In this document: positions 18,413 through 27,736 of the stretch, piece after piece | Numbering within the stretch: the stretch's first letter is position 1 | How the letters are laid out: the number at the start of each line of letters is the position of its first letter | Assembly: GCF_025836975.1 (NCBI RefSeq) | Contig: NZ_CP107548.1 | Span: forward strand, 3,410,001 to 3,474,000 | Source of the DNA: Pollutimonas sp. M17 | GTDB lineage: Bacteria; Pseudomonadota; Gammaproteobacteria; Burkholderiales; Burkholderiaceae_B | DNA: 64,000 nt | Reading direction: 5' to 3' | Position numbers and translations under genes: made by a program | Notes under the pieces: generated by a model | What the model saw: the letters and a program-made list of their open reading frames with translations, nothing else | What the model was told of the DNA's origin: nothing | Databases searched by the model: none

Positions 18413-19387
18413 TCAGCTGGCGTATTCGACCGGAATCTGCTGTATGCCCGCCAGCAGCCAGCCGGCGTTGTCGGCCTTGTACAGGTTCCAGACCTCTTCG
18501 AAACGGAAAGCCTCGGCATCCTTCGCTTCGCGCAGCATGCCCGAATAACGGACGCTGGCCAGATGGCCGCCCGACACGGCTTCAATGCCCAGGAGTTCGG
18601 CGTTGAGCAGCACGACTTCGGTCACGTTTTCACCGCTGCGGGCCAGGATTTCGGGTTTGACTTCGGCGATCAGGTCGTCGGTCATGTATTCGCGCAGCTT
18701 GTCCACGTTGCCGCTATCCCATACCGACTGGATTTCGATGAATTGCGCCTTGGCGGTGGCCAGGAAGGACGCCGTGTCGAAATCGCCGGGGATGAACCAT
18801 TTTTCATCGACGGGAGGCGCGGGCACCGTGCTGGCCGACGCCGCCGGCGCCGCCGTTGCCGCCGCGGCGCCCGACTGCTGGCGCCAGGTGTTTTGCGGCT
18901 GGGCGGCGCTTTGCCGGTTCATGGGGCCGGAACCGCCCGCCTGCTGCATGGCCGGACGCGCCGCACCGCCGCGCAGCTTGCGCACGATGAACATCACACC
19001 AAAGACCAGCAGGCCGATCAGCAGCAGGCTGGACATCATTTCAAGGAATGCGCCGGACAGGCCCAGGCTGGAAAGCAGGGCTGCGATGCCCAGGCCGGCC
19101 GCGATGCCGGCAATGGGACCCAGCCAGCGGGAAACGCCGCTTTTGGCTGCCGTGCCTGCGGCCGCCGCGCCGGCTGCGCCAGCGGCGGGGGCGGCGGCGC
19201 GCGATGTGGTGTTGGCGGCAGGCGGGGTAACGGCCTGGCGCTGTTGCGTTACATTGGACGACTGGCGGCCAAAGCTTTTGCCGCCGCCCATGCGGCGGGC
19301 TTCGGCGTCGAAGGACACCGACAACATGGCGCCCGCCGAGACCACCAGCATGGCCACCGCAAGCAGCCGTGAAAAGCGTTGAGACAT
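18413..19387 (-). CDS. Tim44-like domain membrane protein
   Basis: A 324-residue exported/membrane protein. It has a signal or first membrane helix (residues 5-25), an Ala-rich low-complexity linker (about 55-85), a hydrophobic hairpin (GIAAGLGIAALLSS and LLLIGLLVFGVMFIV), a second low-complexity linker, and a C-terminal Tim44-like domain from about residue 195 (FDTASFLATAKAQFIEIQSV, DKLREYMTDDLIAEVKPEIL). Bacterial Tim44-like proteins are of unclear function; some bind membranes. It interrupts the ubiE-ubiJ-ubiB run on the same strand. The ATG at 19387 is chosen for the signal sequence. Confidence 0.8.
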   Translation of the reverse strand: MSQRFSRLLAVAMLVVSAGAMLSVSFDAEARRMGGGKSFGRQSSNVTQQRQAVTPPAANTTSRAAAPAAGAAGAAAAGTAAKSGVSRWLGPIAGIAAGLGIAALLSSLGLSGAFLEMMSSLLLIGLLVFGVMFIVRKLRGGAARPAMQQAGGSGPMNRQSAAQPQNTWRQQSGAAAATAAPAASASTVPAPPVDEKWFIPGDFDTASFLATAKAQFIEIQSVWDSGNVDKLREYMTDDLIAEVKPEILARSGENVTEVVLLNAELLGIEAVSGGHLASVRYSGMLREAKDAEAFRFEEVWNLYKADNAGWLLAGIQQIPVEYAS

Positions 19388-19530
19388 GTATTGCTCCTGT
19401 AAGGCAGCACGCCGGCCGGCGTGCTTGCCGAATAAGTTCTCTTTAATAATGTGCATCACCCGCGAGATTAATCTTACGGGAAGCTGAACGTTAGCATAAC
19501 GTAGGACCGGCGGAAAGAAAAGAAGTTCCT

Positions 19531-20319
19531 TCAGCCCAGATTGACGCCCTCGTGCAACGCGACCAGGCCGGCGCTGAGGTTGAAATAGCGCACCTGCGAC
19601 AAGCCCGCCGCGCTGAGCATGTCCGCCAGGGTGGCCTGGTCGGGGTGCATGCGTATGGATTCAGCCAGGTAGCGATAGCTTTCTTCGTCGCCCGCCACCT
19701 TCTTGCCCAGCCAGGGCAGGATGTTGAATGAATACCAGTCGTAGGCCGGCGACAGCGGCTTGGCGATGCGCGAGAACTCCAGCACCAGCAGCTTGCCGCC
19801 CGGCTTCAGGACGCGCCGCATTTCAGACAGCGCGCGATCCTTGTGCGTCATGTTGCGCAAGCCGAAGGCCACGCTGACGCGATCGAAATAGGCATCGGGA
19901 AAAGGAAGCTTTTCGGCGTCGCAAACCGCCGTGGGCACCAGCAGCCCCTTGTCGGTCAGGCGGTCGCGTCCGACCCGCAACATGGAATCGTTGATGTCGG
20001 TAAGCCAGACTTCGCCGGTGGCGCCCGCCTTTCTGGCGAAGGCTCGGGCCAGATCGCCGGTGCCGCCGGCAATGTCCAGCACCTTCATGCCGGGACGGAC
20101 GTTCGCCCGGCCGATGGTGAATGCCTTCCAGACGCGATGCAGGCCTACGGACATCAGGTCGTTCATGACGTCGTAGCGGTCGGCCACCGAGTGGAATACC
20201 TGGGCGACCTTGCCGGCTTTTTCAGCTTCGCTGACCGTCGTGAAGCCGAAGTGCGTGCTGGATTCCGGCGACGATTCGACCGAGGGCCGGCCGGAGGGGG
20301 GAATACGGGTATTTTGCAT
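19531..20319 (-). CDS. ubiE: ubiquinone/menaquinone C-methyltransferase UbiE
   Basis: A 262-residue SAM methyltransferase for the C2 methylation of the quinone ring. It has the UbiE signatures [19 protein letters not shown] and [20 protein letters not shown], motif [17 protein letters not shown], and [16 protein letters not shown]. The length is normal with a short nonconserved N-terminus. It heads the leftward ubiE, Tim44-like, ubiJ, ubiB series. The Tim44-like gene starts 143 bases after its stop, so it may have its own promoter. Confidence 0.96.
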   Translation of the reverse strand: MQNTRIPPSGRPSVESSPESSTHFGFTTVSEAEKAGKVAQVFHSVADRYDVMNDLMSVGLHRVWKAFTIGRANVRPGMKVLDIAGGTGDLARAFARKAGATGEVWLTDINDSMLRVGRDRLTDKGLLVPTAVCDAEKLPFPDAYFDRVSVAFGLRNMTHKDRALSEMRRVLKPGGKLLVLEFSRIAKPLSPAYDWYSFNILPWLGKKVAGDEESYRYLAESIRMHPDQATLADMLSAAGLSQVRYFNLSAGLVALHEGVNLG

Positions 20320-20582
20320 GGTTTGTCAATCGTACATCATTCGGGGCCGTTAGAATGCGCAAGGTCGCGCTCGCGACAAGGATTCGTGCCGACAAACCGC
20401 CGTCATTTCCGGCTCGAAGCCGAAAATCCTTTCTTGCGCCGGATTTTCACAAACCTGAAATATTCGAGCCATATTATGGTCATGAAAGGCCCGCGGCATG
20501 GCCGCCGTCCCATCCGGACGGAAGTCGTCCCGACCCACCCAGGCCGACCCTTACGAAACGCTTTACATTATTATCAGGCGCT

Positions 20583-21284
20583 ATGAGCACGACCATACTC
20601 GTTGTAGAAGATGAGCCCGCCATCCAGGAATTGATTTCGGTGAACCTGTCGTTCGCCGGCCACAAGGTGCTGCGCGCCTTCGATGCGGAGCAAGCCCAGA
20701 CCCTGATACGGGCCGAGCTTCCCGATCTGATCCTGCTGGATTGGATGCTGCCCGGCGCGTCGGGCATCACCCTGGCCAGGACGCTGCGCTCCGACGAGCG
20801 CACCCGCGGCGTCCCGGTCATCATGCTGACCGCCAAAGGCGCGGAACACGACAAAGTGGAAGGCCTGGAGGCCGGCGCGGACGACTACATCACCAAACCG
20901 TTCTCGCCCAAGGAACTGATCGCCCGCATCAAGGCGGTGCTGCGCAGGCGCGCTCCCCAATTGACGGACGACGTCATACAGATCGGCACGCTGAAACTGG
21001 ATCCGGCCACCCACCGCGTAAGCGGCGCAGACATGGCGCTCACGATAGGCCCCACCGAGTTTCGCCTGCTACACTTTTTCATGACGCATACCGAACGCGT
21101 GTTCTCGCGCGCCCAGCTGCTCGATCAAGTGTGGGGCGACCATGTTTTCGTCGAAGAGCGCACGGTGGACGTGCATATCCGGCGGCTGCGCAAAGCCCTG
21201 GAACCCAGCGGACATGAAAACCACATTGAAACCGTGCGCGGCGCGGGATACCGGTTTACCAATCAACTTCCCAAGCTCGCGTAA
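20583..21284 (+). CDS. phoB: phosphate regulon response regulator PhoB
   Basis: A 233-residue OmpR-class regulator. The receiver domain starts ILVVEDEPAIQELI, has the phospho-acceptor Asp in LLDWMLPG and the conserved Lys in ITKPFSPKEL. The winged-helix DNA-binding domain includes LLHFFMTHTERVFSRAQLLD and VDVHIRRLRKAL. These match PhoB closely. phoR follows after 48 bases. I do not see a convincing Pho box in the 263 bases upstream. The ATG at 20583 is where PhoB homology begins; the open frame continues upstream without resemblance. Confidence 0.94.
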   Translation: MSTTILVVEDEPAIQELISVNLSFAGHKVLRAFDAEQAQTLIRAELPDLILLDWMLPGASGITLARTLRSDERTRGVPVIMLTAKGAEHDKVEGLEAGADDYITKPFSPKELIARIKAVLRRRAPQLTDDVIQIGTLKLDPATHRVSGADMALTIGPTEFRLLHFFMTHTERVFSRAQLLDQVWGDHVFVEERTVDVHIRRLRKALEPSGHENHIETVRGAGYRFTNQLPKLA

Positions 21285-21332
21285 GCGAGCAGCAAAGGCT
21301 ACCCGGCCCCACGGCCCTGAAACGTTGTCAAC

Positions 21333-22631
21333 ATGATCAAAACCATCATTTCAATCGGCCTGTGGGCAGCGCTGGGCTGGCTTTGCGGCGCCTGGCTCGG
21401 GCCCCATACGGGCTGGGGCGTCTTCTCGCTGGGCCTGGTCGTCATGATTCTGGTCAGCGGCGTGCAGCTTTCGCGCATTGGACGCTGGGTCTCGGACATC
21501 GACGCGCCGCCGCCCCCATCGGTCGGGCCCTGGGACGAGATACTGGCTCCCATCTACCGCAAGCTGCGCAAGGACAAACAGGACCTGGCCCTGCTGAACA
21601 GGCACGTCGACGGCATCATGCTGGCGGCGGAAGCCCTGCCGGACGGCGCCATCACCCTGGACGAGGCCATGCACCTGACGTGGTGCAACCAGACGGCCAG
21701 CGATCACATCGGCCTGGATCTGAAAGCCGACCGCGGGCACAGCATCTTCAATATTCTGCGCGCGCCCGAATTCGCCCGCTATGCCCGCCAGACCTCCTGG
21801 CCCGGCCCCATCCTGCTGCACATGGACAAGCCGGGGCAGGAGAAGACCCTGCTGGTGCAATTGACGCGCTACGGCGTCGGCCAGTTCCTGATCGTGACCC
21901 GCGACGTCACCCAGGTCGAAAAGCTGGAAACGACGCGCAAGGACTTCGTGGCCAATGTGTCGCACGAGCTGCGCACCCCGCTGACCGTGTTGTCGGGCTT
22001 TCTGGAAACGCTGCGCGACATGCCGGAAGAGTCCCTGAGCGCCGAGCAGCGCCTGCGCTACCAGACGCTGATGCTGGAGCAGGCCCAGCGCATGCAAGCC
22101 ATTGTGGCCGACCTGCTGACCCTGTCGACGCTGGAATCGTCGCCGCATGCGGAAGGCGAACCGGTGCGCATGAGCACACTGATCCACACCGCCCTGCAGC
22201 AGGGCCGCATACTGTCCAACGACCAGCATGTCTTCGTCGAGAACATTGCCGAGGACTTGTACATTACCGGCATCGAAACCGAGTTGGCCTCGGCGGTATC
22301 CAATCTGCTGACCAACGCCATCCGCTACACGCCCAAGGACGGCACGATCACCGTCAGCTGGTATATAAGCGAAGGCGGCCATGCCTGCTATTCCGTCCAG
22401 GACACCGGCATAGGCATTGCCTCGCAAGACCTCCCCCGCCTGACGGAACGCTTCTACCGCGTCGACCGGGGCCGATCGCGGGCCACCGGCGGCACGGGGC
22501 TGGGCCTGGCCATCACCAAGCATGTGGCCATGCGGCACAATGCCGAACTGACCATACACAGCCGCTTCGGCGCGGGCAGCCTCTTTTCATTGATCTTCCC
22601 GCCCGCGCGCGTCAGCACGCCAGACCAGTAG
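21333..22631 (+). CDS. phoR: phosphate regulon sensor histidine kinase PhoR
   Basis: A 432-residue membrane histidine kinase. Two close N-terminal membrane helices with almost no periplasmic loop (residues 4-45) are typical of PhoR, which senses through the Pst transporter. A PAS domain follows (EALPDGAITLDEAMHLTWCN). The H-box FVANVSHELRTPLTVLSGF carries the phospho-His, and the catalytic domain has NLLTNAIRYTP, DTGIGIASQDLPRLTERFYR and GGTGLGLAITKH. It pairs with phoB. Confidence 0.95.
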   Translation: MIKTIISIGLWAALGWLCGAWLGPHTGWGVFSLGLVVMILVSGVQLSRIGRWVSDIDAPPPPSVGPWDEILAPIYRKLRKDKQDLALLNRHVDGIMLAAEALPDGAITLDEAMHLTWCNQTASDHIGLDLKADRGHSIFNILRAPEFARYARQTSWPGPILLHMDKPGQEKTLLVQLTRYGVGQFLIVTRDVTQVEKLETTRKDFVANVSHELRTPLTVLSGFLETLRDMPEESLSAEQRLRYQTLMLEQAQRMQAIVADLLTLSTLESSPHAEGEPVRMSTLIHTALQQGRILSNDQHVFVENIAEDLYITGIETELASAVSNLLTNAIRYTPKDGTITVSWYISEGGHACYSVQDTGIGIASQDLPRLTERFYRVDRGRSRATGGTGLGLAITKHVAMRHNAELTIHSRFGAGSLFSLIFPPARVSTPDQ

Positions 22632-22645
22632 CCGCACCATGGAAA

Positions 22646-22673
22646 ATGTCCCGCGCCGGCCGGTCCGGGACAT
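22646..22673. terminator. inverted repeat after phoR, possible terminator
   Basis: ATGTCCCG (22646-22653) and CGGGACAT (22666-22673) form an 8-bp stem with further GC pairing inside. On the plus strand no T-run follows; on the minus strand TTTCC follows. It lies 15 bases after the phoR stop and is a weak terminator candidate. Confidence 0.35.
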
Positions 22674-22747
22674 CCTGAAAAATACCGATAAAATGGGGAC
22701 ACGCAGCGCCACAGGAGGCAAAGCAAAACCGTTTTCGGAGTCCCCCG

Positions 22748-23179
22748 ATGTCCACACAAAAAACGCTACCCCCCTTCCACTTGGCCTTTCCGGTACGCGA
22801 CCTGGCCGAAGCACGCCGCTTCTACGGCGAACTGCTGGGCTGTCCGGAGGGCCGCTCGTCCGACCAATGGATAGACTTCGACTTCCACGGCCACCAGATC
22901 GTTGCACACTTGGCGCCCGAAGAATGCGGCAGCACCGGAACCAGCAGCGTGGACGCGCACAACGTGCCGGTCCGCCACTTTGGCGCGGTGCTTGAAATGG
23001 GCGCATGGGAAACGCTGGCCGACAAGCTGCGCAAGGCCGGCACCCGGTTCGTCATTGAACCCTATGTGCGCTTCAAGGGCGAAGTCGGCGAGCAGGCCAC
23101 CATGTTCTTTCTGGACCCCTCGGGCAACGCGCTGGAATTCAAATCCTTCAAGAACCTTGACTCGCTGTTTGCCAAATAG
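22748..23179 (+). CDS. VOC-superfamily (glyoxalase/extradiol dioxygenase-like) protein
   Basis: A 143-residue protein with two beta-alpha-beta-beta-beta modules: [20 protein letters not shown] at the start and [17 protein letters not shown] at the end, the classical VOC metal-binding edges (His near residue 11, Glu near 131). [11 protein letters not shown] supplies another likely ligand. The variant is the small predicted dioxygenase type; the substrate is unknown. It precedes pxpB by 17 bases and could be co-transcribed. Confidence 0.75.
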   Translation: MSTQKTLPPFHLAFPVRDLAEARRFYGELLGCPEGRSSDQWIDFDFHGHQIVAHLAPEECGSTGTSSVDAHNVPVRHFGAVLEMGAWETLADKLRKAGTRFVIEPYVRFKGEVGEQATMFFLDPSGNALEFKSFKNLDSLFAK

Positions 23180-23196
23180 GCACGGCGCAAGACCGG

Positions 23197-23940
23197 ATGC
23201 CGCGCGTGAATGACGCAGTGCCGCAGGGCTGGACCGTCGTCCCTCAAGGCGACCGCGCCCTGCTGCTGGTATTCGGCGACGGGATAGCCGTGGAAGTCGG
23301 AAGGCGCTGCGCGGCCGCGGCCGCCGCCTTGCGGCAGGCAGCCATCCCGGGCGTTACCGACGTCGTCCCCGCATTCAATTCGGTGGCCGTGCATTATCAA
23401 CCGCGCCCATCCTGCTCCGGCGCCGCATTTCGACAGTTGGCGGACGAGATCGAAAGCGTGTTGGCTTGCACGCTCGATGCGCGGCAGGCGCCCGCCGCAG
23501 GGCGGCAGATCGAGATCCCCGTCTGCTACGGCGGCCAGTTCGGGCCGGACCTGGACGAAGTGGCCGCGCACTGCAAGCTCGACGCCGCCGATGTCGTCCG
23601 CCTGCACAGCGGGCAATCCGCCTATGTCTTCATGCTGGGCTTTGCGCCCGGCGCGCCCTATATCGGCGTACACGACAAGCGGCTGGCCATAGGCCGGCGC
23701 CCCACGCCCCGGACGGCCGTGCCGGCCGGCTCGGTGGCCATCGCCAACCTTCAGACCATGATTTACCCCAACGTGTCGCCGGGGGGCTGGCACATCATCG
23801 GCGCCACGCCGTCCATCTTGTTCGATCCGGCAAAGACCCCTTCCACGCTGCTGGCGCCGGGCGATACCGTCCGCTTCGTCCCGGTCAGCCCCGATGAATA
23901 TCTTGCACTGAAACAGGAACAGGAACGAGAACAGGCATGA
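23197..23940 (+). CDS. pxpB: 5-oxoprolinase subunit PxpB
   Basis: A 247-residue protein of the KipI/Ahs1 family. It includes VPAFNSVAVHYQP, IPVCYGGQFGPDLDEVA, VYVFML-type segment AYVFMLGFAPGAPYIG, PRTAVPAGSVAIAN and the final YPNVSPGGWHIIG. PxpA-PxpB-PxpC together hydrolyse 5-oxoproline to glutamate with ATP. Its stop overlaps the pxpC start as ATGA. pxpA is not adjacent in this window. Confidence 0.9.
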   Translation: MPRVNDAVPQGWTVVPQGDRALLLVFGDGIAVEVGRRCAAAAAALRQAAIPGVTDVVPAFNSVAVHYQPRPSCSGAAFRQLADEIESVLACTLDARQAPAAGRQIEIPVCYGGQFGPDLDEVAAHCKLDAADVVRLHSGQSAYVFMLGFAPGAPYIGVHDKRLAIGRRPTPRTAVPAGSVAIANLQTMIYPNVSPGGWHIIGATPSILFDPAKTPSTLLAPGDTVRFVPVSPDEYLALKQEQEREQA

Positions 23941-24929
23941 GCATCACCGTCCTCAAGCCCGGCCTGCTGTCCAGCTTCCAGGACCTGGGCCGCAAGGGCT
24001 ACCAGCATCTGGGGGTGCCGGTGGGCGGCGCCATGGACAGCCGCGCGCACCGGCTGGCCAACCTGTTGGCGGGCAATCCCCAGGACGAGGCCACGCTTGA
24101 AATCACTTTGTCGGGTCCGACGCTGCGGTTCGATTCGCCGGCCTGCATTGCCATCGCCGGCGCGGCCCTGGGTCCGACCGTGAACGGCAAGCCCGTTCCC
24201 AACAACCGGCCCCTTGTCATCCGCCAAGGCGACGTGCTGGCCTTCGGCGCCAGGACGGCGGGCCTGCGGGCCTATGTCGCCTGGCATGGCGGCATCGATC
24301 TTCCGGTGCTGTTGTCCAGCCGCAGCACCTACTTGCGCGGCGGCTTCGGCGGTTACAAGGGGCGCGCCTTGCGGACCAACGACGTCCTGCGCCTGCGCAG
24401 CCCGCTGGATGGCCCGGATCTCGATGCGCTGGCACGGGAATTGTGGAACATCAAGATCTATCTCCCCGCCCCGCTTGGACTGGCGCCACGCAGCGCCGTG
24501 CGCGCCATGCCCGGAGCCCATACCTCATTGTTCAAGGACAAGTCGGTCGATGATTTTTTTTCCAGCGAGTACCGGATAAGCCCCCAGTCGGAACGCATGG
24601 GCTATCGGCTGGAAGGAAACACGCTGGAATTGAAGAGCAACGCGCAATTGCTGTCGGAGGCCACCAGCTTCGGCAGCGTACAGGTGCCCCCTGACGGCAA
24701 GCCCATAGTCCTGATGGCGGACCGCCAGACCACCGGGGGCTATGCGAAGATTGCCCACATCGCCAGCGTCGACCTGCCCGCCATCGCGCAATGCATGCCT
24801 GGGGACGCGCTTGGTTTCATGCCGGTCGAGCTGCAAGAGGCTCAGGCGCTGGACATGCAGCGCGAAGAGGCGTTCGAACAGCTATGCCAGGCTCTTGCCC
24901 CTGTGCGCAGGCTGCTGCAGGGCGATTGA
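23937..24929 (+). CDS. pxpC: 5-oxoprolinase subunit PxpC
   Basis: A 330-residue KipA/Ahs2-family (biotin-dependent carboxyltransferase-like) protein. It has FQDLGRKGYQHLGVPVGGAM, LEITLSGPTLRF, the GGIDLPVLLSSRST segment, GYRLEG and SVQVPPDGKPIVLMADRQTT-GGY. All are typical of PxpC. Coupled to pxpB by a 4-base overlap. The next gene converges on it. Confidence 0.9.
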   Translation: MSITVLKPGLLSSFQDLGRKGYQHLGVPVGGAMDSRAHRLANLLAGNPQDEATLEITLSGPTLRFDSPACIAIAGAALGPTVNGKPVPNNRPLVIRQGDVLAFGARTAGLRAYVAWHGGIDLPVLLSSRSTYLRGGFGGYKGRALRTNDVLRLRSPLDGPDLDALARELWNIKIYLPAPLGLAPRSAVRAMPGAHTSLFKDKSVDDFFSSEYRISPQSERMGYRLEGNTLELKSNAQLLSEATSFGSVQVPPDGKPIVLMADRQTTGGYAKIAHIASVDLPAIAQCMPGDALGFMPVELQEAQALDMQREEAFEQLCQALAPVRRLLQGD

Positions 24930-24987
24930 GGCGCCCCGGCCAGCCGGCGGAAAACAGCCGCGCGGGTATGCTGCGGACAAGACGTTT

Positions 24988-25326
24988 CTATGCCGCCAGC
25001 CGGCTCAATGCGGCAGGGCGGCTGTCGACCACCGTCAAGATGGACAGAAAGCCGCTGATATCGAATACTTCATGGACTTGCGGCTGAAGGCCGCACAAGA
25101 CCAGCTGGCCCTCGTTCTGCTTCAGGCGCTTGGCCAGCATCAGTACCACCCTCAAGCCCGCGCTGGAGATGTAGTCCAGCTGCCCCAGGTCCAGCACGCA
25201 AAGCCGCTCGCCTTGCTCCACCCAGGCCAAAAGCCCGGACTCGACATCGGCGGCATTGGCGCTATTGATCTGGCCTGCCGGCGAAACCACCAGAACTTCG
25301 CCTATCTTTTCACTGGAAAGAGTCAT
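24988..25326 (-). CDS. STAS-domain anti-sigma-factor antagonist
   Basis: A 112-residue single STAS domain of the SpoIIAA/RsbV type. LCVLDLGQLDYISSAGLRVV contains the conserved phosphorylatable Ser (residue 54 or 55) before the AGLR turn, and LVLCGLQPQVHEVFDISGF is the family's C-terminal strand-helix. Such proteins bind an RsbW-type kinase when unphosphorylated and are released by its phosphorylation. An RsbW-like gene at 27.3 kb and a PP2C phosphatase at 31.5 kb make a complete set. It diverges from the NCS2 permease gene across 180 AT-rich bases. A longer open frame upstream overlaps the permease and is not supported. Confidence 0.88.
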   Translation of the reverse strand: MTLSSEKIGEVLVVSPAGQINSANAADVESGLLAWVEQGERLCVLDLGQLDYISSAGLRVVLMLAKRLKQNEGQLVLCGLQPQVHEVFDISGFLSILTVVDSRPAALSRLAA

Positions 25327-25506
25327 AGTGCAACCGTTGGATTCAAAGAAGCCGATTGTAACGACTGTGCCCCGGAGCACCAAGAGGAATCCGTTAAAAA
25401 AGTTCGCACAGCCCCCCGCACAGCGACTATCATATTTGTAATCATGTGTTAAAAATCTCGCACACAACATTACATTCCGCGTCCCGAACGCCACCGAGCC
25501 CACGTC

Positions 25507-27273
25507 ATGCCGTCTCCTTTGAAGATGAAGCTGCCGCCCCTGCCCACTTTCAAGCGCCCCCATGACCTGGTCTATGCATGCAATGACAAGCCGCCGGCAT
25601 TTGCGCTGTGCGGGCTGGCCCTGCAGCACTGCGCCACCGCCCTGGCCCTCATCGCCTACGTCCTGGCCTCCGCCCGGATAGGCGGACTGGACGCCGAGTC
25701 GACGCGCAGCATGGTCACGGCCACCATCCTGGGCATGGCGCTGGCCACCTTCCTGCAATCCTGGGGCGGCCGGCTGGGCTCGGGCATGCTGTTGATCCAC
25801 ATGCCCGACCCTTTGCTGGTCGTCATATCGGGCATGATCGCCGCTGAATACGGCATAGGAGGGCTGGTCCTGGTGGGCGTGGTCAACGGGACTGTCGCAT
25901 TGGGCGCGGGATTCATCGTTCCGCGCCTGCGGGCGGTGTTGCCGCCGACGGTGGCCGGCGTCGTGGTCTGCGTTGCGGGCCTGTCGCTGATCCCACCCGC
26001 GCTGACCCATACCAGCGGCCTGAACGCGGCCTCCGGCGTGGACCGGATCGATGTCTTGATCGGCGGACTCACCCTGCTGGTGATCGTCGCACTCTCCATC
26101 TGGGGCAACCACCGCGCCAAGCTGTTCGCCTTGCTGGCCGGCCTTGCCGCCGGTGTTGCGCTGGCGGCCTTCTTCGGCCGGCTGCATGGCTTCGACACCC
26201 TGGGCGCCACACCGGTTTTCGGCTTCCCCGTCCCGCCGGCACCCAAGTTCGGGATCGATCCGGGCGTCCTGGCAGCCGTTGCCGTGCTTGCCCTGATGAC
26301 CCAACTGGACACCTTCGGCTGCGTCGTGCTGATGCACAAGATGAACGACGCCGACTGGCGCAGGCCCGACATGCGCATGGTGGGCGGAGGCATACGCGCC
26401 AATGGGCTGGGCAATCTGCTGGGCGCCTGGATGGGCGCATGCCCAAGCGCCATCTCGTCCGCCAACATCGCCTTGACCCACATCAGCCGGTCGACATCCC
26501 GCTGGATAGGGTTGCTGACCGGCCTGCTGCTGGCCTTCATTGCCTTCCTGCCCCAGGTCACGCTGGCCTTGACGCTGATTCCCACGCCGGTCATCGGCGC
26601 CGTCGAGCTGTATGCCGCCGCCTACCTGATCGTCTCGGGCATCGAGCTTATCGCGTCACGCGCCATGGACGCCCGCGGCATCTTCATGATCGGCCTGTCC
26701 TTCGTGGCGGGCATGGGGGTCATATTCCTGCCCGGCATGGCCGAAGCGGCGCCCGAATCGGTCCAGTTCATGGCCAAGAACGGCATCATCGTCGCCGGCC
26801 TGACCGCCATCGGCCTGAACCTGCTTTTCCGGCTGGGCACGTCCCAGCGTGCGTCGCTCGAACTGGACGGCGACGGGCCGCAGACTCAAAAAATCGTGGA
26901 ATTCGTCGAGGCGCAGGGCGCCGCCTGGGCCGCGCGCCGCGATGCTGTGCGCCGCGCGGCCCAGGCGGCGATGGAAGCGGCCGAAGCCCTTCAGGCGGCG
27001 GGCGGCAATCGCCGCCTGGTGAAAATCCGCGGCAGCTTCGACGAGTTCAATCTCGACTTCGAGCTGCTGCATGAAGGGCTGCCGCTGACGCTGCAGGCCA
27101 AGCCGGGCGCCTCCCCCGCCAATCTGCTGGATGTCGACGACGATGCCTTCCACTTGGCGCTGGACGAGGCGCTGGCCGGCGTGTCGCATACGCTGCTCAG
27201 GCGCCTTGCGGACAGGCTCAGCAGCGGAACCCGTAGCGGGCACTCCTTCCTTCGATTACATTTCGACCACTGA
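25507..27273 (+). CDS. NCS2-family nucleobase permease with a C-terminal degenerate HATPase-like domain
   Basis: A 588-residue protein. Residues 1-450 form the UraA/XanQ-type transporter: a cytosolic start, LQHCATALALIAYVLA near the first helix, the TM3 motif region MLLIHMPDPLL, TQLDTFGCVVLMHKMND, GLGNLLGAWMGACPSAISS and many hydrophobic helices. Residues about 452-588 are soluble and foreign to the family. They resemble the RsbW fold of the next gene: an N-box-like AAMEAAEAL lacking the Asn, ELLHEGLPL where a G1 box DNG would be, and a C-terminal GVSHTLLRRLADRL with final LRLHF. I read this as a pseudo-HATPase; that part is inference. The real HATPase follows after 19 bases. Confidence 0.82.
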   Translation: MPSPLKMKLPPLPTFKRPHDLVYACNDKPPAFALCGLALQHCATALALIAYVLASARIGGLDAESTRSMVTATILGMALATFLQSWGGRLGSGMLLIHMPDPLLVVISGMIAAEYGIGGLVLVGVVNGTVALGAGFIVPRLRAVLPPTVAGVVVCVAGLSLIPPALTHTSGLNAASGVDRIDVLIGGLTLLVIVALSIWGNHRAKLFALLAGLAAGVALAAFFGRLHGFDTLGATPVFGFPVPPAPKFGIDPGVLAAVAVLALMTQLDTFGCVVLMHKMNDADWRRPDMRMVGGGIRANGLGNLLGAWMGACPSAISSANIALTHISRSTSRWIGLLTGLLLAFIAFLPQVTLALTLIPTPVIGAVELYAAAYLIVSGIELIASRAMDARGIFMIGLSFVAGMGVIFLPGMAEAAPESVQFMAKNGIIVAGLTAIGLNLLFRLGTSQRASLELDGDGPQTQKIVEFVEAQGAAWAARRDAVRRAAQAAMEAAEALQAAGGNRRLVKIRGSFDEFNLDFELLHEGLPLTLQAKPGASPANLLDVDDDAFHLALDEALAGVSHTLLRRLADRLSSGTRSGHSFLRLHFDH

Positions 27274-27292
27274 CTCCATCAGCCGATACGCT

Positions 27293-27733
27293 ATGCAGAC
27301 GCTCGCCTCCCTGTCATTGGCCCCCGGGCCCAACGCCGTCCCCCAGGCGCTTGCCTGGCTGGAATCGATCGCCGAGGCCGAGCGCTGGCCCGCGCGCCTG
27401 GCATTTCAGCTGTCCCTTTGCCTGGACGAAGCGCTGAGCAATGTCGTCATGTATGGCTTCGGCCCGCAGGACGACGGCCTTGGGCAGCCGCAAATCTCGC
27501 TGGAGCTTCTGCGGGGGAAGCAGTCCATTGTCATCGACATCGTCGACAACGGCGTTCCCTTCGATCCCACACAGCGCGCTTCAGCCGAGCTTGCAGCGAC
27601 GCTGGACGACGCCCGCATCGGCGGCCATGGCATACGGCTGATGCGGCATTACCTGCAGAGCATTGAATATCGCCGCGACGAAGGCAAGAACCACCTGCGC
27701 TTGACGGCGGCGAATGCCGTCGACGGAGCATAG
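27293..27733 (+). CDS. RsbW-like serine kinase / anti-sigma factor (HATPase)
   Basis: A 146-residue GHKL ATPase of the RsbW/SpoIIAB type. The N-box is LCLDEALSNVVMYGF (Glu46, Asn50), the G1 box IDIVDNGVPFDP (Asp85-Gly87) and the G2 box IGGHGIRLM (110-117). All ATP-binding residues are present, so it should be an active kinase for a STAS partner, presumably the one at 25.0 kb. It lies 19 bases after the NCS2 permease and three bases before the alanine racemase start. No sigma factor is encoded nearby, so its second partner is unknown. Confidence 0.88.
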   Translation: MQTLASLSLAPGPNAVPQALAWLESIAEAERWPARLAFQLSLCLDEALSNVVMYGFGPQDDGLGQPQISLELLRGKQSIVIDIVDNGVPFDPTQRASAELAATLDDARIGGHGIRLMRHYLQSIEYRRDEGKNHLRLTAANAVDGA

Positions 27734-27736
27734 GCC

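Noticed and set aside
20320-20582. Pho box upstream of phoB
   Set aside because: No pair of CTGTCAT-like direct repeats at 11-base spacing was found by eye; only loose AT-rich matches.
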